Assembly (NCBI GenBank): GCA_905235575.1
Contig: CAJOLZ010000003.1
Location: 1-64,000 of the forward strand
Origin: an uncultured Bacteroidaceae bacterium
GTDB lineage: Bacteria; Bacteroidota; Bacteroidia; Bacteroidales; Bacteroidaceae
Length of the DNA stretch: 64,000 nt
Direction: 5' to 3'
The translations under genes and the position numbers were made by a program. Below are positions 28,801 through 36,608 of the stretch, piece by piece. Each line of letters opens with the position of its first letter. The first letter of the stretch is position 1. The notes beneath the pieces were generated by a model. It saw only the letters and a program-made list of their open reading frames with translations, had not been told where the DNA came from and did no database searches.

Positions 28801-29239
28801 CAAAGCCGACAAAGCACTCAATGTGGTGAAGAAGGTCGAAGAGGCAATTCCTGCCAAGAACGTGCCCCACAACTATTCGAGCGGCTCGCTCGACCTGGCC
28901 CGCGTCTGTGAACGCCTCGGAGAGAAAGAACGGGCCGAGACTCTCGCACTCGCCGTGGCACAGAACGCAGCCGAATATTCCGAATGGTATCTGAGCATGC
29001 CCGACAGGATGTACCTGCAGAACCACGAGGAATGTCTCTACAACATGTATATTCTCGAGATGGCGACCGACCTGCTGCAACGCATCGGCAGCGAGAAAGC
29101 ATTCGACATGATGACGAAGCTCAACAGTTACAATTCCACTCTGCGCACCCGTCTCGGTGTGGGCAACGCACCGAAAGAGCAGCCCGAACTCGACGTGACG
29201 CTGGATACGGAAGAAATGATTGACGAGACCGAAGAATAG
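25847..29239 (+). CDS. DUF2723 integral membrane protein (GT-C-like)
   Basis: The 1130-residue protein has an N-terminal polytopic half typical of DUF2723 ([45 protein letters not shown]), with acidic and His residues in the first loops as in GT-C glycosyltransferases/protein O-mannosyltransferases. A second membrane cluster (about 570-690, [49 protein letters not shown]) is followed by a large soluble C-terminal part. That part carries [36 protein letters not shown] and helical TPR-like sequence. It is likely a sugar-lipid-dependent glycosyltransferase for cell-surface glycans or O-glycosylation, acting on the periplasmic side. It ends just before a strong terminator. Confidence 0.85.
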   Translation: [1130 protein letters not shown]

Positions 29240-29250
29240 ACTTCACTACA

Positions 29251-29297
29251 AAGGGCCCCATCCCCCGCTACAGACGCGAGGCGGTGAGGCCCTTTTT
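29251..29297 (+). terminator. Intrinsic terminator after the DUF2723 gene
   Basis: AAGGGCC and GGCCCTT arms with an inner stem (CGCGAG region) are followed by TTTTT. The hairpin ends 9 nt before the ATG of the next gene. Confidence 0.75.
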
Positions 29298-29305
29298 CTA
29301 TACAC

Positions 29306-29920
29306 ATGTTCATCGAGCAACCCACCAAGTTCCTGCGCTGGATCTATCCACACGCCCTCTGGCGCATAAAGCCGCGCGAGCAGGCCGTCTATCTGACTTT
29401 CGACGACGGCCCCATCCCCGAGGCCACGCCTTTCATACTCGATGTCCTGGACCGTTTCGGCGCCAAAGCAACATTCTTCATGGTGGGAGACAACGCACGG
29501 AAATATCCGCACCTGCTCGACGAGGTGCGCCGACGCGGCCACCGCATTGGCAACCACACCTACAACCACATCGGCGGATTCCGCTGGAAAACATGGATTT
29601 ATCTGGCCAACATCCGAAAGGCCGAGGAGGTGCTCAAGACCGACCTCTTCCGTCCGCCCCACGGATGGATGACGCGTATGCAGTACAAGGTGCTGCGCCA
29701 CTGCGGCCTGAAAATTGTCATGTGGGACGTGGTGACGCGCGACTACAGTACGCTGCTCACCTCCGACGAGGTGCTCCACAACGTGAAGCGATATACCCGT
29801 CCGGGCAGCATCATCACCTTCCACGACTCGCTCAAGAGCATCGACAAGCTGAAGCACGCACTGCCCGAGGCACTGCAGTGGCTTCAGGAAAACGGATACG
29901 AGTTTCGCGTCATCGAATAA
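29306..29920 (+). CDS. NodB-type polysaccharide deacetylase
   Basis: This 204-residue carbohydrate esterase 4 family protein removes N-acetyl groups from GlcNAc-containing polymers such as peptidoglycan or surface glycans. It has motif 1 TFDDGP (catalytic Asp and metal Asp), motif 2 GHRIGNHTYNH (the H..NH zinc ligands), motif 3 RPPHGW (usually RPPYG, here with His), and the later MWDVVTRDY and ITFHDS motifs. There is no signal peptide; an N-terminal hydrophobic segment (FLRWIYPHALWRI) could associate with the membrane. It is 66 nt downstream of the DUF2723 gene but separated from it by a terminator. Confidence 0.9.
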   Translation: MFIEQPTKFLRWIYPHALWRIKPREQAVYLTFDDGPIPEATPFILDVLDRFGAKATFFMVGDNARKYPHLLDEVRRRGHRIGNHTYNHIGGFRWKTWIYLANIRKAEEVLKTDLFRPPHGWMTRMQYKVLRHCGLKIVMWDVVTRDYSTLLTSDEVLHNVKRYTRPGSIITFHDSLKSIDKLKHALPEALQWLQENGYEFRVIE

Positions 29921-29989
29921 GCCCGATGGAGGGTGATAAGCCCTCGGCTTTTCAGATTTTATCTTGTCGGAAAAACCACTTACGCACAT

Positions 29990-30077
29990 CACCGTGTGGT
30001 GCGTGACTTGACGCACCGTGTTGCGACAGCCATCGCAACGTGGTGCGCAGCCCGTCGCAGCATGGTGCGACAGACGA
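29990..30077. repeat. 22-bp dyad repeat array R5 (4 units)
   Basis: The units start at 29990 (CACCGTGTGGTGCG, degenerate), 30012 (CGCACCGTGTTGCG), 30034 (CGCAACGTGGTGCG) and 30056 (CGCAGCATGGTGCG). The spacers are TGACTTGA, ACAGCCAT, CAGCCCGT and a trailing ACAGACGA. The array lies in a convergent gap between the deacetylase and MBOAT genes. Confidence 0.88.
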
Positions 30078-30123
30078 CGCTCTCAGCACCTCGGAGCGAG
30101 TGCCTCAGAAAACCGCCCTGAAC

Positions 30124-32049
30124 TCAGAACTGGAAATAGATGAAAGGCTGCATCTCGGCCGTCACGAACTGATAGACGATAAAGACGGTAGCCACGACGG
30201 CCAGATAGATGAGCGGCAGGGGCATGCTGGCAAATGTCAGGCGATAGCGGCGCTTCAGGCGCGTAGGCAACCAGTGGATTATCATTCCCAACAGGAAAAG
30301 CAGGAAGACGCGGTGATAGGCCATACAGATGGGCCATACGGCAGTGTTCCAGCGAGTTCCGATGGCCTCCACCATTTCTGTCGCAATACGCCAGGCCGTC
30401 TGATTGGCCACCGCGGGGTCGAGGTTCGAACCGGAGCGGAAGAACAGACGCGTGAAGGTGATGAACGTGAAAGTGACAGCTATGCTCCATGCGCGGCCCA
30501 GATGGGGTGTCAGTCGCGGCAGGAGCGAGGAACATGTGGGGTCGAGCGCATAGTGACGTGCCAGCGTGGCATCGTATGCCCAGCGAATCCATGCACTCAG
30601 GCAGATGAAGGCTGCGAAAACGAAGAGCACGTTCCACAATGCGGCTGGCGCGAAATGCACCAGCACAGCCAGCACCAACGTGACCACCGACACGGCAAGG
30701 GCACGCCTCAACAGCGAAATGTCGCGCCAGAACTTATAGACAATCATACCGGCACCGTTCAGTCCGCCCCACACCATGAAATTGCAGGATGCCCCGTGCC
30801 ACAGACCGCCCAGGACCATCGTTATCATCGAATTGAGGTTGGCATAGATGTGACGTCGCTTCTCGGGATGGCGATAGGCCGTCCAGATGACGGAAAGGAG
30901 CATGAGCGCAGCCGCAGCGGCAATCCATACGCTACCGCTCAGAATGAGCGTGGCCAGCGTGATGACGGCTATCCAGAAATAGGTGGCAGGCGTGACATTG
31001 CGGTTACCGCCCAGAGGGATGTAGAGGTAGGTCTGCAGCCATCGCGAGAGGGAGATGTGCCACCGTTTCCAGAAATTGGCACAGTTTTGGGCCTTGTAGG
31101 GCGAGTTGAAGTTGGCCGGCAGGTGGAATCCCATCAAGAGTGAGAGACCGATGGCGATATCGGTGTAACCGGAGAAGTCGGCATAGACCTGCAAGGAATA
31201 GGTGAAAAGTGCCATCAGATTCTCGAATCCCGTGAAGAAATGCGGGTTGGCAAAGACTCGGTCGATAAAATTCACCGCCAGATAGTCCGAGAGCACAATC
31301 TTCTTCACCAGTCCGTTCAAGATCCAGAACACAGCAATACCGAACTGCCTTCGGCTCAGGAAGTAGCGTCGATAGAGCTGCGGAACGAAATCGGAGGCTT
31401 TCACGATGGGTCCAGCCACCAGCTGCGGGAAGAAGGTGACGTAGAAGCCGAAGTCAAGAATGTTGCGCACCGGGCGTATCAGACCTTTATAGACATCGGC
31501 CGTATAGCTGATTACCTGGAACGTGTAGAACGATATACCCACGGGCAGGATGATGCGGTCGACACTCCAGAACTGGCTTCTCGTGAGGCGGTTGGCAGCC
31601 TCGGCCGCAATGTTCCGCACCTCGAAACTAGTGCCGAAGAGCTGGTTTGCCATGTCGGCAAAGAAGTAGCTGTACTTGAAATAGCAGAGCAACGAGAGGT
31701 CAATGAACACACTCACGGAAAGCAATGCACGTCTGCGCCAACGGGCTTTCTCGCGCTGGCTGTAGATGAGCTGTGCCAACAGATAGTCGGTACACGTCAC
31801 CAGAATGAGCAGTCCCACGAAGAATCCACTCGTCTTGAAGTAGAAAAAGAGACTGACCAGAAAGAGGTAGGCATTGCGGAGCAGCGGCTGACGACGGTAA
31901 CTGCGCGAGGTGATGAGCGCAAAACCGGCAAAGACAAAAGCAAAGAAAACCCAAAACTGAAGCTGCGTGAAGAGCAGGGGCGAGTCGGGGTCGAAGGCCA
32001 ACACACTGCGCAGATAGGCCATCACATCACTTGTCACTATGTTCGTCAT
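30124..32049 (-). CDS. MBOAT-family O-acyltransferase (AlgI/DltB-like)
   Basis: This 641-residue polytopic protein contains the MBOAT signature region: NCANFWKRWHISLSRWLQTYLYIPLGGNR and the catalytic-His segment GGLWHGASCNFMVWGGLNG. MBOAT proteins of this type move acyl (usually acetyl) groups across the inner membrane for O-acylation of exported polysaccharides. It is the last gene of a three-gene operon and overlaps the SGNH gene by 4 nt (ATGA), so the two are translationally coupled. This pairing matches AlgI-AlgJ/X or PatA-PatB systems, in which a periplasmic SGNH protein receives the acyl group. The target glycan is unknown. Confidence 0.9.
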   Translation of the reverse strand: MTNIVTSDVMAYLRSVLAFDPDSPLLFTQLQFWVFFAFVFAGFALITSRSYRRQPLLRNAYLFLVSLFFYFKTSGFFVGLLILVTCTDYLLAQLIYSQREKARWRRRALLSVSVFIDLSLLCYFKYSYFFADMANQLFGTSFEVRNIAAEAANRLTRSQFWSVDRIILPVGISFYTFQVISYTADVYKGLIRPVRNILDFGFYVTFFPQLVAGPIVKASDFVPQLYRRYFLSRRQFGIAVFWILNGLVKKIVLSDYLAVNFIDRVFANPHFFTGFENLMALFTYSLQVYADFSGYTDIAIGLSLLMGFHLPANFNSPYKAQNCANFWKRWHISLSRWLQTYLYIPLGGNRNVTPATYFWIAVITLATLILSGSVWIAAAAALMLLSVIWTAYRHPEKRRHIYANLNSMITMVLGGLWHGASCNFMVWGGLNGAGMIVYKFWRDISLLRRALAVSVVTLVLAVLVHFAPAALWNVLFVFAAFICLSAWIRWAYDATLARHYALDPTCSSLLPRLTPHLGRAWSIAVTFTFITFTRLFFRSGSNLDPAVANQTAWRIATEMVEAIGTRWNTAVWPICMAYHRVFLLFLLGMIIHWLPTRLKRRYRLTFASMPLPLIYLAVVATVFIVYQFVTAEMQPFIYFQF

Positions 32050-33308
32050 GGTTCTTCGGGTGTCTGTGTCGCAAGCAGAAAATCGTTCACGACTGCGTTA
32101 TACAAGAGGTCGCCCCACAATTCGTAGCCCTGACGTGTGAAGTGAATATGGTCGGCGCGCTGCAGTCCTGCTTTCACCCAGGCATTCGACGAGCGCAGAC
32201 CTCCCATCAAGGCAAAGGCATCGAAGACCGCTCCGTCGTACTCCCGAGCCAGTTCGGTCATGGCTTGCTGCACACGTGGCGTGTTCGTATTGAACTGACG
32301 TCGACGGCCGCGGACATTGAACCAGCAATCGTTGTTCGTAATGAATATGAAGCAGCAGGCAGGGTTCACCATGCGGATGCGCTCTATCAGTCGACGGTAA
32401 TTGCTCTTGAACTGCTCGGGGTTGAAACGCTGCGGCAGCACATTGGCATCGTTGATGCCGATGCCGAAGACTACAAGATCGGGCTTCACAAGCGAGAGCT
32501 CGTCTGTAAATAACTCGCATTTGAGCCACGACGGAACACTGGCGCCGTTGATTCCTGAAGCGGTGTACGTAATGCCCGAAAGGCGTCCCTCAGGCATGAT
32601 ACCGCGCAGACGGAAACTGACATTCTCGTCGTGCAGGCCTGGGAAAAAGAGTGCGCACGTGTCGGTTTCGGGGAGAAGGGCAAAACGGAAGCCTGCATAA
32701 CCGTCGGAGGGGAGCGGAGAGAGCGTGTCGGAACCGCAGAGCAACATAGGAACCACCGTGTCTTGTGAGCCTTCGCCCAAGATGCGCAAGGTGTCGGTGC
32801 GCCATTCGGAAAGCGAGTTCATACTGAGAAAGATGCGAGCCAGCGTGTCGGAAGTCTCGACACACGCGCCGCTCAGACCGAGCGGAAGTGCTGCGTCAGG
32901 CTTCACACAGCGGGCCCCCGACCACGCGCCCTCGTGCCACATGGCATAGTTTTGCGGTGCGTTGGTCTTCAGTGCAGTGAAAGGGAAGAGCATACCGCGG
33001 TTGCCGGGGTGTGAAGTAAAGGTTGCGAAGTGTGTGCGCATGCGGTGAGAGAAGTCGCCAGACTGCACGTGACTGCCGCCGATGTGCAGTATGTTGACAT
33101 TTCCACGCCCTTCAACGAGGAGTGTGTCGAGCCTGCGGTAGAGGCTGTCGAAGCGCTCGTGGCTACCGGGGAAACGCAACGAATCCTGCCCACGGTCGGT
33201 GTGAAGGCAGGGATAGGAGGGAATCTCCACCGGTTGTGGCCGACGCTGCGACCACAGACATATGCTACAGAGCAGCAGAAACAGGGTCAGTCTTTCTCGT
33301 CGTGTCAT
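32046..33308 (-). CDS. Secreted SGNH-fold hydrolase/acyltransferase
   Basis: The 420-residue protein has a signal peptide (MTRRERLTLFLLLCSICLWSQ). It carries SGNH-type blocks: HIGGSHVQSGDFS (nucleophile Ser), the GIGINDAN segment (Asn) and DHIHFTRQG (Asp-x-x-His). A beta-rich insertion sits in the middle. It is likely periplasmic and works with the downstream MBOAT protein in O-acylation or deacylation of an exported glycan. It overlaps the upstream SGNH gene by 44 nt and the MBOAT gene by 4 nt. Confidence 0.82.
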   Translation of the reverse strand: MTRRERLTLFLLLCSICLWSQRRPQPVEIPSYPCLHTDRGQDSLRFPGSHERFDSLYRRLDTLLVEGRGNVNILHIGGSHVQSGDFSHRMRTHFATFTSHPGNRGMLFPFTALKTNAPQNYAMWHEGAWSGARCVKPDAALPLGLSGACVETSDTLARIFLSMNSLSEWRTDTLRILGEGSQDTVVPMLLCGSDTLSPLPSDGYAGFRFALLPETDTCALFFPGLHDENVSFRLRGIMPEGRLSGITYTASGINGASVPSWLKCELFTDELSLVKPDLVVFGIGINDANVLPQRFNPEQFKSNYRRLIERIRMVNPACCFIFITNNDCWFNVRGRRRQFNTNTPRVQQAMTELAREYDGAVFDAFALMGGLRSSNAWVKAGLQRADHIHFTRQGYELWGDLLYNAVVNDFLLATQTPEEP

Positions 33309-34749
33309 TTGTCAACGTGTCTTCTGTAAGTTCCTCCTGGTCGAGGGCATTGCGGAAGCGATAGTAACGATAGTAGAAATCGAACGTCTGGCAGAGCAGT
33401 TCGCTCATCTTTCGAGAGCCGCTGAGCGAGAAGTGGATGTAATCTTCGCCAGCCAGACCTACCTCCACCCAGCGTGCCATTGAACCTCGTCCGCCCATCA
33501 CACGGAACATGTCCCAGAAGGCAGCACCGCTCTCGAGGGCAGCTGCGCGCAGTGAGTCCACCGTTTGTGGCAGTTGCGGATAGGTTTGCATCTCGTCTCC
33601 CTCGGCAGTTGCCATGTCGGTGGGACCGATGAAGAGAATGGTCGACTGCGGCGAAAGGCGGCGAAGATAGGAAATCTGCGACTTGATCTGACGCTTATAG
33701 CCCGAGATGCGTTCGGCGTCGCGCAGGTATGGAATTGAGTTGCCGCCATACTGTAGGATGATGAGGGCCACGTCCTGCGATTGGAAGAAAGGTGCAAAGG
33801 TGGCGCGGTCGAGCGATGAGAAGTGGGAACCCGAGGCACCGCGCATGGCGATATTGTCCACCGAGACACCGCCGGAGCCGTCTGCCATCAGTCCATAGAC
33901 CTCCATATTACCGCGAGCGCGCACCGAGACGCGGCTCATGGCCGAGGGCAGAGAGGCACTGCAGATGCGGAATCCCTGATAGGTGGAATCGTGGGGAGAG
34001 GTCATTTCTATCTCATTATCTTCCAGTTGAATGCTGAGACGTCCCTCGCCCGATACAAGGGCACTCACACGGCGGAACGAGCGGCAGTGGGGATACGTAG
34101 AGCCTCCGTGGGCTGCAACGGTAAAGAGGGCGCTGTCGGTGACCACAGCCATTTGGGAAAGAGGACCGTAACGATTGTGGTCGGCACGCAGTTCGGGCGA
34201 GCCGAAGCCCATATAGTAAGGTAATTCGGGTTGGGTGGTGACGGTGACGGTTGCGCTTCCGAGCGTCTGCATGGCAGGCACCAGCCCCGGTCCACGGCCC
34301 GAGAAAGTGTCCTGGAACCATTCGCGCAGCACGCCGGTCATGCGGTCGCCCTCGAGCTGCGAATCACCGAAATGCATGATGCGCACGGGGTGACGCTCGG
34401 CCTGTTCGAGTTTCGAGAAGAGGGTGTCGAAGTACGAGACATCGTCGTCGGGCAAATAGAAACGGGCACGATTGCCTGAGATGGCAGCCACGAACTCAGA
34501 GTCGCGCGAGGCGTGCAGGGCAGCCATGCGCTGTTCCATGAGTTCCTCAGGCGTCAGTTCGGGCTCCGGTTCCTCGTCGTCGACGGGTTCCGGCTCGGGT
34601 TCGGCACCACATTTCAGCACCTGACTCATCGACGGGAACTCCATCCGTACCTTATTTATATATATGCCCTCGCTGGGAAAGAAGCAGGCCAACGCGACCA
34701 GCCCCACGGCCAGAGAGAGTATGAAAAGGAATGTCTTGTATGACTTCAT
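33265..34749 (-). CDS. Membrane-anchored SGNH-fold hydrolase/acyltransferase
   Basis: The start is taken at the ATG 34749 (MKSYKTFLFILSLAVGLVALACFFP, membrane anchor), giving 494 residues. The track's GTG at 34806 lies inside a terminator hairpin and is unlikely. A Glu/Pro-rich linker (EPEPEPVDDEEPEPELTPEE) follows. Then comes an SGNH domain with MHFGDSQLEGDRMTG (nucleophile), QYGGNSIPY and EDYIHFSLSG (Asp/His). It is a paralogue in architecture of the next gene and first in the SGNH-SGNH-MBOAT operon. It probably faces the periplasm. Confidence 0.82.
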   Translation of the reverse strand: MKSYKTFLFILSLAVGLVALACFFPSEGIYINKVRMEFPSMSQVLKCGAEPEPEPVDDEEPEPELTPEELMEQRMAALHASRDSEFVAAISGNRARFYLPDDDVSYFDTLFSKLEQAERHPVRIMHFGDSQLEGDRMTGVLREWFQDTFSGRGPGLVPAMQTLGSATVTVTTQPELPYYMGFGSPELRADHNRYGPLSQMAVVTDSALFTVAAHGGSTYPHCRSFRRVSALVSGEGRLSIQLEDNEIEMTSPHDSTYQGFRICSASLPSAMSRVSVRARGNMEVYGLMADGSGGVSVDNIAMRGASGSHFSSLDRATFAPFFQSQDVALIILQYGGNSIPYLRDAERISGYKRQIKSQISYLRRLSPQSTILFIGPTDMATAEGDEMQTYPQLPQTVDSLRAAALESGAAFWDMFRVMGGRGSMARWVEVGLAGEDYIHFSLSGSRKMSELLCQTFDFYYRYYRFRNALDQEELTEDTLTNDTTRKTDPVSAAL

Positions 34750-34783
34750 GCGAGACGATTGGCGATGCGGCGTGGCGGCCGCA

Positions 34784-34815
34784 GAAAAAAGATGAGTCCA
34801 GTTCACACCGGACTC
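34784..34815 (-). terminator. Second terminator-like hairpin between hup and the SGNH operon
   Basis: GAGTCC and GGACTC arms (34794-34815) are followed on the minus strand by ATCTTTTTT. It lies upstream of the chosen ATG at 34749 and argues against the GTG start at 34806. Confidence 0.65.
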
Positions 34816-34851
34816 ACCCCCTTAACATACTTTTATGAAAACGAATTACCT

Positions 34852-34876
34852 CAAAAAGGTACCGCGTCACGCGGTA
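34852..34876 (-). terminator. Terminator of hup
   Basis: TACCGCG-TCA-CGCGGTA is a perfect 7-bp hairpin. On the minus strand it is followed by CCTTTTTGA. It lies 14 nt after the hup stop. Confidence 0.8.
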
Positions 34877-34889
34877 GTACTCCTGTTTC

Positions 34890-35153
34890 TTAGATTGCAA
34901 GACCAGCACCAGCCTTGAACTTCACCACTTTCTTTGCGGGAATCTTGATGGCTTTCTTGGTGCGGGGGTTAATGCCTGTGCGTGCGTCGCGCTTCGAAAC
35001 AGCGAAAGTTCCGAAACCAATCAGAGCAACCTTGTCGCCCTTCTTCACTGCCTCGCTGATGGCTGCCAGTGTAGCGTCCAATGCCTTCTTTGCGTCTACC
35101 TTGCTCAAGCCTGCGCTCTCGGCGATCTTGGCTGTCAATTCAGTCTTATTCAT
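34890..35153 (-). CDS. hup: HU-family nucleoid DNA-binding protein
   Basis: This 87-residue HU/IHF-type protein begins MNKTELTAKIAESAGLSKVDAKKALDATL and carries the DNA-binding arm motif GFGTFAVSKRDARTGINPRTKKAIKIPAKKVVKFKAG. It binds and bends DNA as a dimer in the nucleoid. It is a single gene with a strong AT-rich promoter and its own terminator. It lies next to repeat array R6. HU or similar proteins are candidates for binding the 22-bp dyads, but nothing in the sequence proves this. Confidence 0.97.
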   Translation of the reverse strand: MNKTELTAKIAESAGLSKVDAKKALDATLAAISEAVKKGDKVALIGFGTFAVSKRDARTGINPRTKKAIKIPAKKVVKFKAGAGLAI

Positions 35154-35208
35154 ACAAATTCTGGTTTAATTAGGTTATTTAATACGTTAACTTTATATAT
35201 TCTATCGG

Positions 35209-35239
35209 CAAATATATACAACTTTGTCCTGCGCAGCAA
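35209..35239 (-). promoter_or_regulatory. Promoter of hup
   Basis: On the minus strand TTG (35239-35237), 20 bp, then TATATTTG (35216-35209), in an AT-rich setting. Confidence 0.75.
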
Positions 35240-35437
35240 GTTTTTTTTGAAAAAAAAGCAGAAAAGGGCGAAAAAAATGTCTAAACGGGTCGTTTCGAGG
35301 CTCATGCAGAGGTCGTTTCGGGCAGAAACAGGGCAAAAGAGACCCAGACAGCAGCAAAATGAGCCGAAGAAGTGCAGTCACTGCACAGCAAAGGGCAGGG
35401 AAAGACGGCAGAGAAGGGCAAAAGGCGGGTTGCGGAA

Positions 35438-35517
35438 CACACCGTGCTTTTCGGGATGTCGCACCACGGTGCGAAGGCCGACGCACCACGTTGCGACAGG
35501 CGTCGCAGCACGGTGCG
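35438..35517. repeat. 22-bp dyad repeat array R6 (3 units plus decayed first)
   Basis: The clear units start at 35460 (CGCACCACGGTGCG), 35482 (CGCACCACGTTGCG) and 35504 (CGCAGCACGGTGCG), with spacers AAGGCCGA and ACAGGCGT. A decayed CACACCGTGCTTTT stands at 35438, again 22 bp away. The gap 35154-35728 is divergent (hup left, rhomboid right) and otherwise holds only the two promoters and A/G-rich sequence. Confidence 0.88.
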
Positions 35518-35645
35518 TTTTTCGACGGACCACTTCACCACGTATCGCGACTGGGCGATATTCTCGCGCAACGGCTGCGGATATGACATTTCAGACCGAA
35601 GCAGCACGCAAGGACGGGGAGAGACAGAAAAAACGGTCCACTTCA

Positions 35646-35676
35646 TTTGCCATGTAAGCAGATTTTTGTACTTTTG
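35646..35676 (+). promoter_or_regulatory. Promoter of the rhomboid gene
   Basis: TTTG (35646-35649), 19 bp, then TACTTTTG (35669-35676), 52 nt before the ATG. Confidence 0.75.
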
Positions 35677-35728
35677 CCCCACGAATGACACGAATCACGC
35701 AGAAAACTATAAATCAGTACACACGCGC

Positions 35729-36601
35729 ATGAATAATATGCCTCCCGTAACCAAAAACCTGCTCATCATCAACATTCTGATGTTTGCAGGCAAGTTCGTC
35801 GCCGCCAAGTACGGCATCGACCTCGACCGGATACTGGGCCTCCACTTCTTCATCGACCCGGGCTTCCGATGGTATCAGATTGTCACCTACATGTTCATGC
35901 ATGCCAATCTGGAGCACATCTTCTTCAATATGTTTGCCGTATGGATGTTCGGGCGCATCATCGAGGTGACGATGGGTTCCAAGCGGTTCCTGTTCTACTA
36001 TCTGACGTGCGGCCTGGGCGCAGGTCTCAGCCAGGAGGTGGTACAGCTGGCTGCCTACCTCTACGGCTCAACGATATTCGGCCTCACGGTGGGAGCCTCG
36101 GGAGCCGTCTATGGCATCCTGCTGGCCTTCGGCATGACATTTCCCGACGAGCGCATCTTCATCTTCCCCCTGCCCGTGCCCATCAAGGCCAAATACTTCG
36201 TCTGCGGATATGCTGTCATCGAACTTGTATCGGCTCTGGCCGGCTCTCACGACGGTGTGGCACACGTGGCTCACCTGGGTGGCATGCTCTTCGGCCTGCT
36301 GCTCATACTGCACTGGCGCAACGGCGACAAAGGTCGCAAGGGAGGCGGATACTACGACCGCGGCTATGGCAGTTCCGACAAGGGATGGCGGCAATGGTTC
36401 GCTGGACTGCGCCGACGCGAAAAGCCGCGCATGACCATTCAGCAGGGCGGGAAGTACGCCCAAGACATGGCTTACCGCCAGCGCGAGAAGGAGCGCCAGG
36501 AGGAGATGGACCACATACTGGACAAGGTGAAACGTCTGGGATACAATGCGCTGAGCGAGGACGAGAAGAAACGCCTCTTCGACATCAGCAACAAGAAATG
36601 A
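35729..36601 (+). CDS. Rhomboid-family intramembrane serine protease
   Basis: The start is ATG 35729 (MNNMPPVTKNLLIINILMF), giving 290 residues. The 119 codons before it in the track are array R6 and leader sequence. Six or so membrane spans carry the loop-1/TM2 hallmark HANLEHIFFNMFAVWMFG, the nucleophile motif GASGAVYG (about residue 122) and the catalytic His in HVAHLGGMLFG (about 181). A Gly-rich and charged cytoplasmic tail of about 90 residues follows. It cleaves membrane proteins within the bilayer; the substrate is unknown. It is followed by an EEP-family gene after 7 nt, so the two are co-transcribed. Confidence 0.92.
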   Translation: MNNMPPVTKNLLIINILMFAGKFVAAKYGIDLDRILGLHFFIDPGFRWYQIVTYMFMHANLEHIFFNMFAVWMFGRIIEVTMGSKRFLFYYLTCGLGAGLSQEVVQLAAYLYGSTIFGLTVGASGAVYGILLAFGMTFPDERIFIFPLPVPIKAKYFVCGYAVIELVSALAGSHDGVAHVAHLGGMLFGLLLILHWRNGDKGRKGGGYYDRGYGSSDKGWRQWFAGLRRREKPRMTIQQGGKYAQDMAYRQREKERQEEMDHILDKVKRLGYNALSEDEKKRLFDISNKK

Positions 36602-36608
36602 ACGGGCG

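Noticed and set aside
26918-29080. 720-codon minus-strand ORF
   Set aside because: Shadow of the DUF2723 gene; composition (His/Val-rich) is typical of antisense reading.
34750-34806. GTG start at 34806 for the SGNH protein
   Set aside because: It lies within a hairpin terminator after hup; the ATG at 34749 begins a good membrane anchor.
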